Made by a program: the position numbers and the translations under genes. Of a DNA stretch of 64,000 bases, positions 23,960-36,060 are shown in pieces. Within the stretch, counting starts at the first letter, position 1. Every line of letters begins with the position of its first letter. Below the pieces are notes generated by a model. The model searched no databases. It was not told the DNA's origin and saw only the letters and a program-made list of their open reading frames with translations. This stretch comes from Viscum album (Eukaryota > Streptophyta > Magnoliopsida > Santalales > Viscaceae), in NCBI GenBank assembly GCA_963277665.1, contig OY728121.1, forward strand, positions 1,651,538,062 through 1,651,602,061, in the 5' to 3' direction.

Positions 23960-25315
23960 TGTAACACCCCAAAATTCTATAATATGAACATTTTAATTGA
24001 TAACCTTTAGGACATGAAAAAATAAGCACTTAAAGGAATATAATTTACCAAGAGCTTAAAATATAATTAATATTAAAACTAAATTAAATCTATCTTAAAA
24101 TTGATGGGATAATATGTTATCAGGTGTCACATATAGTAACATGTTTCATGGATGCCTTTTGTTACACGAATACCGAGATTTAACGAACAATAATATAATA
24201 TTAAAATATTTTTATTTAATATAATATGACATAACATAGCCATTATATAAGAGTTGATGAATTGTATTAACTAACATATGATAATATACGGTTTAAAAAA
24301 TATAAATTGAATTCATTTGTTCCAAAATAATTAGAAATGAATATAAGAACCGACTGAATATAAATGAAATATTCTTTTGAAAAAACATTTATGCCCAAAT
24401 TTCTATTTTAAACTAAAAAATTATATTAAATTAAATTAGGGAGATATATTAATTATATATACGTTATATCTTCAATAAAACATTTTTTATTGATCCAATA
24501 TATTTTATAGGAATAATATAAGAATAAACACAATATTATGTATATAAACATATATTTTTATAAAGGAAATTGTACCAACTTTTAATGGCGCACCTAAATT
24601 AAATATGAATTGGAAATTTTATGAATATAATATTGAAAATAATATTCATTTTTTATTTCAAAATATAAAAATTAAGTTAGGATAAAATTTCTGTATTTTT
24701 CCATGATGTTTATTTTCATGATGAATAGTAAAAAAATACTAAATTTTAACTTAATACCACTATTTTATATAATTTATTTACTGTGATAAATTATATATTA
24801 ATATATTTTAAAATTAAATTTTTAACAATTATATATTAAATAATTACATATAGTTCATTGGAATCGAATTTTTTTTGAAATCAAAAATAAAATCATTACT
24901 AACTTTGGATCATTTTTACTATAATAACTCGATTTATCTTCTCATCTACTAGATTGATATTAAAATAATTTATCCCACTTAAGTAATTATAAGTTGTAAA
25001 AATGGGTTAAATTTTTTTAATAATAATTATATCAAATTTCTAATAATTTATAATTATAATTTTTACTAAATATATTAGTGAAACTGATTAAAATTATTTC
25101 TATAGATTAAGTGGAAAATTTAGTTAACAATGGAGTAAACCATAAAAATAAGGTTTAAAAGACCTAAAACCTTATAAAAAATCCATTATATGTCCAAATT
25201 GTTAACATATAATCTCTTTTATATGCTTTTTACCATTATTGGAGACAATTTCATTGTAAAATCGTGGGCGGAATTCCGTTTCCAGAAATTTAGTGGAAGG
25301 AAACTCCTCCTCCAC

Positions 25316-25323
25316 TATAAAAT
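25316..25323 (+). promoter_or_regulatory. LTR TATA box, Element 3 5' LTR
   Basis: TATAAAAT lies after a pyrimidine-rich stretch (CTCCTCCTCCAC). It aligns with the TATAAAAA boxes at 40247 and 47247. Confidence 0.6.
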
Positions 25324-26048
25324 GGAACTCATCCATCCAACTTCATCACACCACTAAATCCCTTTTTCTATAAATATATCAACTCAAATAGATCATAAAA
25401 AAACCTACTCTCAACATAGACATCTAGCCTTGGGAATTAATTCATCCAAGTAATCTATTTTGTGGAAAACAAATGGATTTACGCAAAAAAATAGGTAACA
25501 TCCTTCCTCTAAATATATAGTTTTATATTCATTCTCCTCCCCGTAAAATATTATTATTTAAATATTATACAATAAAAATTTATCCTAAATATACTCTTAT
25601 ATTTTAATTTTATGTGTTATACCTGAACATTCATATAAATTCATCTAATAGATAACAAACCTCCCATTTATGTGTATGGCGAACTACCACCCCCTGAAAT
25701 GTTGATTGTTTGTTTTTTCATTAACGCCTCTCATTATAGGAATTATGTTGGTCATGATATTTTTATTTTATATATATTATATTTATAATTTTTTTATTAA
25801 TATTTTATTTTCATAATACTCATACCCATATGATTTCTATTTTTTAGATATGCAAACATAGTGTGTGATAGTGAGGATATTTCCCCTTCAAAGCGATGTG
25901 ATTCGTTGACACTATACATGGAACATATAAAGGATGGTTTCAACAAACATATGTTACATATATGTCATTGATATGATGTAGGAATTATAATATACATATA
26001 TATCATTTAATTATAATTATTTTATTAATATAATGAAATTAAATTAGT

Positions 26049-26084
26049 GTTCATGCGTACATATGGACTACCATCTCCATGAAC
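26049..26084 (+). other. Third LTR hairpin (h3), Element 3 5' LTR
   Basis: GTTCATG (26049-26055) and CATGAAC (26078-26084) form a perfect seven-pair stem around a loop holding GCGTACATATGGACTACC. It corresponds in position to the h3 hairpins at 40979 and 47979. Hairpins h1 and h2 of this LTR keep parts of their loops but have lost good stems. Confidence 0.65.
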
Positions 26085-27728
26085 AATGCATTTCATTTCT
26101 TATATCCATGTATTATGGATTATTCTAAATATATATATACTGATTATATGTGATATTTAAATCATGGTTTATATTCCTTATATTATGAAACCATGATCTA
26201 GTTAAAATATAAAATAAGTAAAAAACTCAAAACATAGTCGAGAAACCAGGAAATTAAAGCAAAAAATAGTAAAAAAATTGAAACACTGTTGAAAAACATG
26301 TAATATGATTTTAAAATAAGATCATATATGATATAATCAATATTATTATGGTTGTATTAATATTATTAATAGATTTTATACAATTTTACATGATTTTAGG
26401 TACCACATAGTGAAATTATTGTTATGGAAAGGGATTTTCATTTCACAGTTTACATCTGTTCGACCAATGTCATATTTACCGATTGCTAATTTTGGGTCAT
26501 CTGTCTAATACCCCATTTTTATAATATATCATAAACTCATTTAAAATTAATTTTATGAAAACCATTATCTTATTTTTATCCCTTAATGTTTATTATAATT
26601 AAATTTTTTTTAATGTGGTATGTGACACCTTAAAATGTTTAAAGAATATTTTCATCAATAATGTGTTTAAGGGTTACCATTGAAAACACACATTATATAG
26701 GATATTTAACTTTATATTGAAAAAATAAAAATTATAATCATTATTTTTATGATACATTACTTTTTTCATAAAGATCCATACTCTCATGAAATGGAATTTT
26801 TTATTTTTAAATAATTATTCAATTTTACTTATGTTGTTAATAATTTCATTAATTTTATTAGTTGGGGAATTGTTGATAAATCTGTATATTTTATTCAATG
26901 AGGATATTTTATAAGGAACGTTTTTCATGAGTTAAATCTTTTAACCAATTTAAATGTATTGCTCTGGACAATTAAAGCATGAGAATGGACCATTTATAGA
27001 CAGCTACTCAATAAATCAGTTGTTTCAGGAGATGAACTAGTTGGGCAAATTTAAAGGGTTTTTACATGATATTCTAAATTTTCATGTGAAGGGTCCTGAA
27101 TGTAAAGGTATTATATACCTAAGAAGCATGTAATGTTTAAAATAATATATTCCATCATTTATATTAATTTATTATTAATCAAATATATTTTTTATTGACA
27201 TATAAACAGATGAATTGTATTCTCATTTTATTGATTAAATGGAATGTTTTTTTAGTTTCCAACCATTCCATATTTATTTTTCCTTATATAGTTATTTAAA
27301 TTTCATGTGTTTTAATTTATTATGTTTTTACTGTTCATTATTTTTATTTTATTGGATGTATGGAATGCATGCTCATTTATTTACTTTACCATGATGATTA
27401 TTCTCATTAATTATTTATTGTTTCTACTATACATTACCCATACTGATAATTTTAGATCACCCTTATTTTATATTATTTCCCTAGAATTCCCATTATTTTA
27501 CTAAGAAATATATGTAAGGATATTTGAGATGTAATAATATATTTATAGAAGATGAGAAAAAAAAATGTAGTTTTATTTAGGGTATCAATTTGAAATACAA
27601 GAATTATGTATGTATCTTGCATACAAAGACTCCCAATACCATTCATATTTTGGGATTTTATTCCTTTTCATTATGCTAATATAATGATATTAGGCATTGG
27701 ATATGGGATTTCTGGGGCCGTTTCTCTA

Positions 27729-29042
27729 TAATTGGTATTAAAATAATTTTATTAGAAACCATGGGAATAAGATTTAGGAAAACATGGATAAGAAAACGTA
27801 GACCTAACGGTACAATTTGAGGATAATTGGAAAAGGATATACTGAAATTTTGGTAAGTTAGATATAATGTGTGTATTCATAGAAATACATCCTTATGGAT
27901 AATAAAAGATGACATGGTTCAAGAAGAGATGTACATGGTGGTGAAAACTCTGACAAGGTGCATCCAGCCTGACACAACTTCATATGGTATACAACAACTA
28001 GCCTTACTGTCCACAAGGTTTGACACGCCTCAAGGAAGAACCTATGTTGAAATAAAATAGTTGATCTTTTTATTAATTAAGGTAGTATTAAAAATAATCA
28101 TTAAAAAAATATATTGTGATTAACATTATTTCAAGGATTAATATCGTAGTTATTTTTTAAATTATATTAATATGGTTTTACCAAAGGAAAAAAAATATTA
28201 TAGGTGACCACCCATCAACACCAGATAGGTTGTAGGAGATGAATTTATGTCTGAAGGACGATAATGTTTTTCTCCTACCACTGGCCTATGTGATGCTCTG
28301 GTAAATTTGTAATTATTTTGTGTTAAAAACATTTATGAATAAATATTAATAATGGACTAGTAGTTTAAATTTTTAGGTTTTAATTTCAATTTATTAACCA
28401 TATTTACATTAGATAATAGTCAGAGACAAATATTTTTACTTTTCCCTCTTTATTGGGCTTAAGACATGTTATCTGTGTAATTTAGTGCTTTAACCAGCAA
28501 TGTTTATTTTTTGATATCCATTTCATGAATTAATTGATGAATTGGGAATTGATGAATGAAAAACCAAAGGATATAATTTCATTTATAGAAATATATATGG
28601 TTATTATATTTCCTAATATTCTTGGTTAAAAAACAATTCCAAAACATTGGGAATATTATATTAAAATAAAATTTGTTGTCCCAATACCTAAATTTTAGTT
28701 TAACCAATGGAGTTTTAAATAATAAAATATTTATGGAATTAAGGCCTTAAATATCCCCATTATCATTCACATATTGGTGATTTATGACCTCTATCACTTC
28801 CTATAAATATTTATACCTTTCCTCCATGTATGTATCATTACATTCCAATAATGTCATTCTACATAGTGGACAAGTTATTTTCCATACCATGTGTCCTTTT
28901 TTAGATCTCATTCTATATTTTATATATGATTTTTTACATACCCTACAAATGATATGTGATTTAGATATATAAAATATCAACCAATATATTATAAAAATCA
29001 ATATTAAATTGATAAGAAGCCATTTAATTATGGTGGGGAGAA
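27729..29042 (+). other. Non-coding interior of Element 3
   Basis: The primer-site-like sequence TGGTATTAAAAT is at 27733-27744 and the polypurine tract GGTGGGGAGAA at 29032-29042. Nothing between them resembles gag or pol. The 63-codon frame at 27869-28060 matches no family I know and is probably chance. Confidence 0.6.
29032..29042 (+). other. Polypurine tract of Element 3
   Basis: GGTGGGGAGAA directly abuts the TGTAACACC start of the 3' LTR. This is the typical Tekay/Del arrangement and fixes the LTR boundary. Confidence 0.8.
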
Positions 29043-32000
29043 TGTAACACCATTAAATTACCAAATAAAAACATTCTATTCGATAATGTGAAAGAAATGA
29101 AACACAAAGCATTTAAGGGAACAAAATATACAAAAAATATACAATATAATTTGTATTATAAATTAACTAAATATTTCCTTCAATGATTGTGATACTGAGT
29201 TTTTGTGTTTCGTACAGAACAATGGGTTTCTTTGATTACTTGTGTTTCATGCAAGATTGAGATTTATCGAACAATAATATAATATTAAAATAATTTCATA
29301 TAATATAGGATGACTTAACTTATCCATTTGATTAATGGTTATAAATTTTGTTAACTAAATTATGAAAATATATTTTTTAAAAAATTATAAAATGAATTCG
29401 ATGGTTACAAATTATTTACGAATTAACATAAGAACCAGTTGAATATGAATAAAATGGTTTTATAGAAAACAAGTTATATTACAAAAAATGTATTTTATCA
29501 TAAAAACTATATTAATCACAATAAGGGACTTATATTAATTATATATATATGTTACATATTCAATAATGTTTTTATATTCGTCTAATAGATTTAATAAGAA
29601 TAATACCAGAATAAGCCTTGTATTACTCATAAAAACCTATATATTTATAAAGATAATATTTAGGTATTTAATTATAGTCCTATATTAAATCTATATTTTT
29701 AATTCTTTATGAATTTAATAAGATAAAATGAATAATAATTTTGAAATATATTCATAAAATTTATGTTAGGGTATATTTTATATATATTTTTAAGAAATTA
29801 CATTTTTGAAGAATAGTAAAAGAATAATGAATTTTAATTCAAAACTCCATTTTCATATAATTTACTGAAAAGTATAAATTATATAATAACATAGTTTTAA
29901 TTACCAAATATATAAATTATACAAAAACAAATCCAATTTATGTCATTTGATTAAATTTCACTTTGAAATTGAAAACTAATATAGAAATATTCTGGACATT
30001 TTTTCTTTTAATACCTACATTGTAATCCCGTCTACGGGGTTAATTTTAAAATAATTTATTCCAATTATGTGATTAGAATTTGTAAAAACAGATTAGATAT
30101 TTTTAATCATAATTATTTATAATTTATAATGATTTAGACTTAGTATTTTACAAAAAAGTGTATTGAATGTGATTAATATTAATTACCACGATTAAGAGGG
30201 AAATTAGCTTTAAAACGGTGTAAACATTAAAAATATGGGAAAAACTGACTTAGAAGTTTGTGAAAAATCCATTGAATGTCCATATTTGGACCCTATACAA
30301 CATTTTATCATCTCCAAATAATTATTGGATCCATGTTTCATAGGAAAAACGTGTGTGGAATTCCTTTTCAAAAAAATATACATAAATACCACTCCACTTC
30401 CACAATAAAAATGAAACTCATCCCTCCAACATCTTAACACATATCAGGACATTTTTCAAAACCGTTAATTTACCATAATTTATCCTCAACATCCCTCTTC
30501 TCAATATAGAGTTCTCACCTTGGTTTTAAATCCCTCTAAGTATTCCCATTACTGAAATCCAAAAGGAGTTACCCAATGAAGAGGTAATATCCTTCTTCTA
30601 TATCATTAATATTTTTCATATTTTCGACCCCTAAAATATTATTATTCCAACATTATATAATAACATAAGTATCCCCAATAAACTTGTATGTTTTTATGTT
30701 ATGGTTTATAATCGATCTTACACGCACATCCATCTAATGGGTAACGAACCAATCATTTATGCATATGGAAAACTACCACCTCATTAAAAATTGATTGTTC
30801 ACTTTTCCATTACTACCTATGATGCTGGGAATTGTGATGGAAATGATTTTTTAAGATTATATTTATAATTTATTAATTCTAATATACTTTTTATATTACA
30901 CATAACCTTATTCTATGTATTTTTTGAAAATATGATAACATCATTTGTGTGTGTGTGGACTACTGCCCCTCAAAGCAATTTGATTATTTGACACTATACA
31001 TGGAACACATAAAGATGGTTTTAGTAAAATTATGTGACATATATGAAATATATATTATGCAGTAACTAGAATGAATTTATATATATACATATATATCATT
31101 AACCATTAATTCTTGTAATATGATAAAAATGATATTAGTGTTCATGTATACATACTGTCTACCGTCTCCATGAACAAAACATTTCATTTATTACCTCTAA
31201 ATATTATGGATTATTTTAAAGGAATATATATTGAATATAGATTTTATTTAAATATTTTTTACATTATTGATATTATTAAACCAAAATATAATTAATATGA
31301 ATAAATGTAACAATTCCAAACATACTCGAGAAATGAGGCAATTAACAATCAAAATAGTGAGAAAATGAAAATATTAGTAATGAGTAATAAGATATTATAA
31401 AAAGATCATATAGGACATCATAAATATGAGTGTCATTCTCTTATAAATTATTAAATTTTTTTAAACCACTATACATTATTAAAAACAAACCACAAAAAGA
31501 AAGGATAAGGTATAGGATACTCATCTAACTTTTTACTTCTGTGAGATTTAAGACTTATTCACCACTTACATATTTTGTGGTGTTTTTAATACACCTTTTG
31601 ATATATTATATTATCAAGCGTTAATATATTAGTGGTAAAAAATATTATTTTAATTTAATTTCATCGGGGGTATTATGATTCAATTTTTTCAACGTGGTAT
31701 GGGAAAATTGGAATGTTTAAAAATTATTTTCCGCAAAAATGTGTTTAATGAATACCATTTCAATATCACTTTATTTTGGGATTTTTAAAAATATCTTGAA
31801 AAAATAATATCATTATGATCATTTTTACGTTACATTACATTTGTCCTAAATATACATATTTTCATGAAATAGATATTATATTTGACTAAAAAGAATATAA
31901 TTTTATATTTGGTGTTCACATTGATAATTATTAGATTTACTATGAAATTGTTGATAAATTTGTATCATTCAGTCAAAAGGGATATTTTATAAGGCACAAA

Positions 32001-32817
32001 TTTTATTAAGTAAATCAATTATTTAATATATGATTAATTCATTGGATTGGTACAACATGGTTGGGGACAGGATATAAACATCCCCATGATGCATCATTAG
32101 TCTCATGAGATGAATTATTCTACCAAATTAGATGAGGCTTTACCCGAAATAATAAGTTTTTTTGTGAATTTCCATGACAATAATTGTAACATGTACCAAA
32201 GACAGATGTCGTCCAAAAATAATTTCCCACATTTAGATTAATTTATTATTTATCCAGGATATTTTTGGTCGACATATTTATGGACCCATTTCATTTCCCA
32301 TTTTATAGATTAATTGGTATGTTTTTTCTATTTATTACATTTATATATTTATTTTATCCTTATCAATCTAATTTAATGGCTTGTAATTTCATTTATTCCT
32401 ATATATTTTTTTTATCAATTTATTTTATTTATCATATGTTATGTGTGTTCAATTATATACCTTATCGTGATTATTATTATCGTTAATTAATTATTGCTAC
32501 CATTATACTTTTCTCATACTGAGTAATTGAGATCACCCTTATGATATTTTTTTCCTTAGGATTCCCATTATTTTAAATAAAATGACATGAAAGGATACAC
32601 TATGTGAAATTAGTTATTTTCCACAAAAGAGAAAAAATTATGTTTTATTTAGTGTATTAATTTCTAAAGCAATTATTATGTATATTTTTTTTTAAATAGA
32701 CTACTTAAAACTTTAGTACATAGGTAATTAATTCTTTCTAACAAATCCAATGTAATGGTAGTATACACTAACATCAGGCTTGCTTGATTTGGGTCGCTAT
32801 GTGATCTCTATCGAACA
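29043..32817 (+). repeat. 3' LTR of Element 3
   Basis: It starts TGTAACACCATTAAA after the polypurine tract and aligns in order with 23960-27728. A worn TATA region (AATAAAAA, 30404) is followed by a donor-like GT at 30584, 180 bp later. Loop motifs lie near 30748, 30945 and 31140. The end near GATCTCTATCGAACA is set by comparison with the 5' LTR and may be off by some bases. Confidence 0.68.
31140..31175 (+). other. Third LTR hairpin (h3), Element 3 3' LTR
   Basis: GTTCATG (31140-31146) and CATGAAC (31169-31175) form a perfect stem. The loop has changed to contain GTATAC in place of CGTACG but still includes CTACCGTCTC. The stem has survived in a heavily decayed LTR. Confidence 0.65.
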
Positions 32818-34636
32818 CAAGTATCTCTAAACGTTTGACCACTTTTTTGCATCATATGAGATCATGAATATCCATATTTTGTCTTTTTACAAGACATCAA
32901 CTTACCATGGGATAGAGAATATATCATCCCCATATAGCCAATTCATTTTCTCATAACTCTCTGAGTGCCGACTAATCTGATTGATAAATACATCACATGT
33001 TATTTATCATTATAGATCCGAACAACACAATTCCATTATCCAAATAGTTATATAATATGTAGGTGAAACCATATAGTCTAGTACTCTATCTCAATCATGT
33101 TATAAGATTTCATACTTGTTATGTGAGAAGAAAAAGTAACATATTTTTTACGCTCCAACAGAAGACATGGTCAACAACATACCCAACCACACCTTTATTA
33201 TATATGTTTTTTTGTTGACATTCAGAAGCTGGGATATCAATGTATAAGGGTTATCATTTTTATTATCCTTCCAGCCTCTAGTTGTGGGGAATCAAATATT
33301 ATCTATGAACTACTAATATACCAATGAAATCATTGTATCACCATTTAAATGGTATACATATTACGAAATCTAGTGTACACAAAGACTATCATGTTTCTAT
33401 TGTTCCTCATGAGATTATTCTATATGTATTGATAGGAATCATACTCATTCTAACCTCCAAAATAACTGTTAACCTATAATACTCCATGACGATCATTGGT
33501 TAAGGATAAAATCAATGTCAAACTTTTAGTAGTTTATTATGATTTAACATCACAAAATATATTTCTATATATAAATTTATTTAGGAAACATGAAAAAAGA
33601 TAAATTGTAACATTCAATTAAATGGAATATATTAATAATTATAATCTATTTTAATAATACATAACTAATCCAATATAATCATTGGTTTTGTATAACATAT
33701 ATTATAATCTAATAGATGATGCTTATGTTTTCTAAATTTTTAGGGTTTTGTTAACCCCATACAGGATATGTTATCAATTTAATATCTCAAAGTGACCACA
33801 TCACATCTCTATGTGACCATCTATAGAAATATATAAAGAAATTGATTATTCAGAAACATCTATCATGTTATATAATTTTAATAATGAAAGGAGATAAGAA
33901 TTATATTCCTATTTTTTCACTTTGAAAAAAGTCAAAATTCATAACATCAGAACAATAATTTCTATGATGTCGGATTATGTTGTAAACTTGGATCTCTTTT
34001 AATGCTCTTAATATTCATCCTTATTATCAAATTGCATCAATCATTTTCCTTTAATTATTTTTTAATGATCATCCAAAAATCATCTGGGATAAAATGACAA
34101 TAACATTGTTGTGTTATCTAATGTAACTATAATCAATTCACTTTAACACTATAACATAATATATTTTTGGATAACAATTTTAATTAACTTTTTTATTTAA
34201 ACCAGTGTAATCATTGAAGATATATTGTCTTTCTCATTCATGATAACTACATGTGTGTTTTAAAATTTTTAATCATTAAATATCCTATAATATTTTAGAA
34301 TATTTGTTCTGAAATAATTTATCTTAAACTGATGTAAAATCGATATCCATGTAATAAAAGGTAGTTAAATCTTCCACATTAAAATTTTCATTTCCCTCAC
34401 ATGTCCCTAGCATTATAAGAAGTTATGTGGAAAACAATTTTACTTAATATCAGTGTTATCATTTTTGTGTAGTCATTGATCTTCTCTACGTCCAAACATA
34501 GTCCCACAAGCCTCTTAGAAAATATAACAATTAAAAAATATATTTCTATGATACAAAAAATATTTTTATACAAATAAAATTTATTTCAATTTAGTAGGAA
34601 AATCTAAAAAATAAAATATTATATTCATATCCTAAA
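32818..34636 (-). other. Interior remnant next to a minus-strand LTR
   Basis: There is no readable gene. By position it should be the leader and gag end of the minus-strand element whose LTR begins at 34637 and whose pol pieces lie at 21600-23959 and 15838-17514. Just before 34637 the sequence TTCATATCCTAAA may be a badly worn primer site read on the minus strand. Confidence 0.35.
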
Positions 34637-35083
34637 TGTCATGACTAGACCCAACGTGTCTTCAAATGAAACTACACAAATCCCACCTTCATATGCTAGA
34701 TGTTGGATACAAGCACCAAAATGAATATATAACATTGAAGGCCTTTTCCTAATACAAATATACACACACAACCGACCATCTTAATGCAAATCTAAAAAGT
34801 AATTACAATAAAAAGATGAAATATCAAGACTAAAACCATGAATTTTTAAATCCTCTAGGGTTTACAAGATTATTATAATGATAACTAGAATTAAAGGGAA
34901 AAATACATGGCCGGCCTGAAATGTTTCCCAATCTAAAAAAACGGAATGTAAAATCGTCGAGAGTTCCCAAATCCTGATCTCCAATCTCTGACTGTCGTAC
35001 GTAGTTTAATGCACCTAGTATCCATAAGCACTTCTATAGTCACCATCAAACTATCCATCATCTTCATAATATAAGATGCATGT

Positions 35084-35269
35084 GGGAAAATCCCTTGAAG
35101 GGTGAGTATATACATTCCCAGTATATCTCCTCAATAGCTATCTAGGGAGCAGTAAGAGACACAATAGTTATAGATAGGGAAAATCCCACGAAGGGTGAGT
35201 ATATACATTCCTAGTAAATATATTTAAAATCTTGCTAGGGAGCAGTAAGAGACGCGATAGTTATAGATA
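35084..35269 (-). repeat. 93-bp tandem duplication in LTR A
   Basis: Two copies, starting GGGAAAATCCC at 35084 and 35177, share GAAGGGTGAGTATATACATT and GGGAGCAGTAAGAGAC. LTR B has only one counterpart near 54940, so the duplication arose in this copy. Confidence 0.85.
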
Positions 35270-35569
35270 GGTAATATAAATCTCAACCCAAATAAATATA
35301 ATACAAATCAAATAACATAGATACAAATATATATGCATATCAGACCAAAGATTTCAAAATTAGAGTGAAAGGGGGTCTCTATCACATAGGCCAGCCTAAG
35401 AAATAGGTCCATCAATTCTAAGAGTCCATAAAATTTTCCCAGAATCTTTTGCATTTTCCTAATAGAAAATCCAAGTGATGAAACAACTCACCATTGTGTC
35501 ACATACTCTAGGGGCACGATCTAAAAGTATAGGAATCATTGAATGGAATAACATAAGGGTTCCAATAAA

Positions 35570-36060
35570 AAATAGATAGAGTACCCATTCAATACCCAAT
35601 AGGAGGGTTCCACTCTGATGGATGAGGACCCATGCCCTTACTCCATATGACGATTCTAATCATGTAATCAGAAAAGAACCCATGCCCATCCCAAATAGAG
35701 GGTTAATCTCTAATGGTTAGTAATATCCCTATTCATAGAACATCTAGAGGGTGAAACACTAATATTTTTTAAATGACACATTCATAGCCTAGCATGATGG
35801 TTCCTCTTGGGTATAAGATAGATGATGATTCCCTTCCCAGCAGGAGGGTTCCACCCTCAGTTTTCAGGAACCTTTCCCTGACTCCATATGTGAGTTCCAC
35901 TAGGAGGATAGATATAATGACCATTCATAATATCTATAGGAGTGTGTCACTATGAAATTTGATAGAGGATCCATTCCCTGACGTATAGAAGGGTGCACAA
36001 TATTGATAGGTTGAGTACGTATTCCCAACCCAGATGGATGGTTCCACTCTAAAGACACTT
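35570..36060 (-). repeat. Degenerate ~50-bp minisatellite in LTR A
   Basis: Phrases such as CCCATTCCC, AGGAGGGTTCCACTC and GATAGAGGATCC recur every 45-55 bp with much variation. The same array fills about 55300-55800 in LTR B, so it belongs to the LTR family. Confidence 0.65.

Larger units (their letters stand above)
23960..27728 (+). repeat. 5' LTR of Element 3
   Basis: It starts TGTAACACCCC. Landmarks shared with Element 2 LTRs are TTTTAATGGCGCACC near 24583, the TATA box TATAAAAT at 25316, a donor-like GT at 25495 (179 bp later) and three loop motifs near 25667, 25855 and 26049. The end is placed before the primer-site-like sequence by comparison with TCTCTAATG at 42621; here it reads TCTCTATAA. 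Confidence 0.72.
23960..32817 (+). mobile_element. Element 3: old LTR retrotransposon without coding capacity
   Basis: Two decayed LTRs of about 3769 and 3775 bp, both starting TGTAACACC, surround 1.3 kb of interior. A primer-site-like sequence follows the first LTR and a clear polypurine tract precedes the second, so both ends of the interior are real. No gag or pol can be read inside. Long LTRs with a short non-coding interior fit a large retrotransposon derivative that relies on a partner for proteins. It is related to Element 2 throughout the LTR and is clearly older. I could not find a target-site duplication, probably because of decay. Confidence 0.75.

Noticed and set aside
27322..27504. 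60-codon plus-strand frame with a hydrophobic translation
   Set aside because: It lies in the T-rich end of the Element 3 LTR. Runs of T give Phe, Leu and Ile by composition, and there is no conserved start or homologue in the partner LTR.
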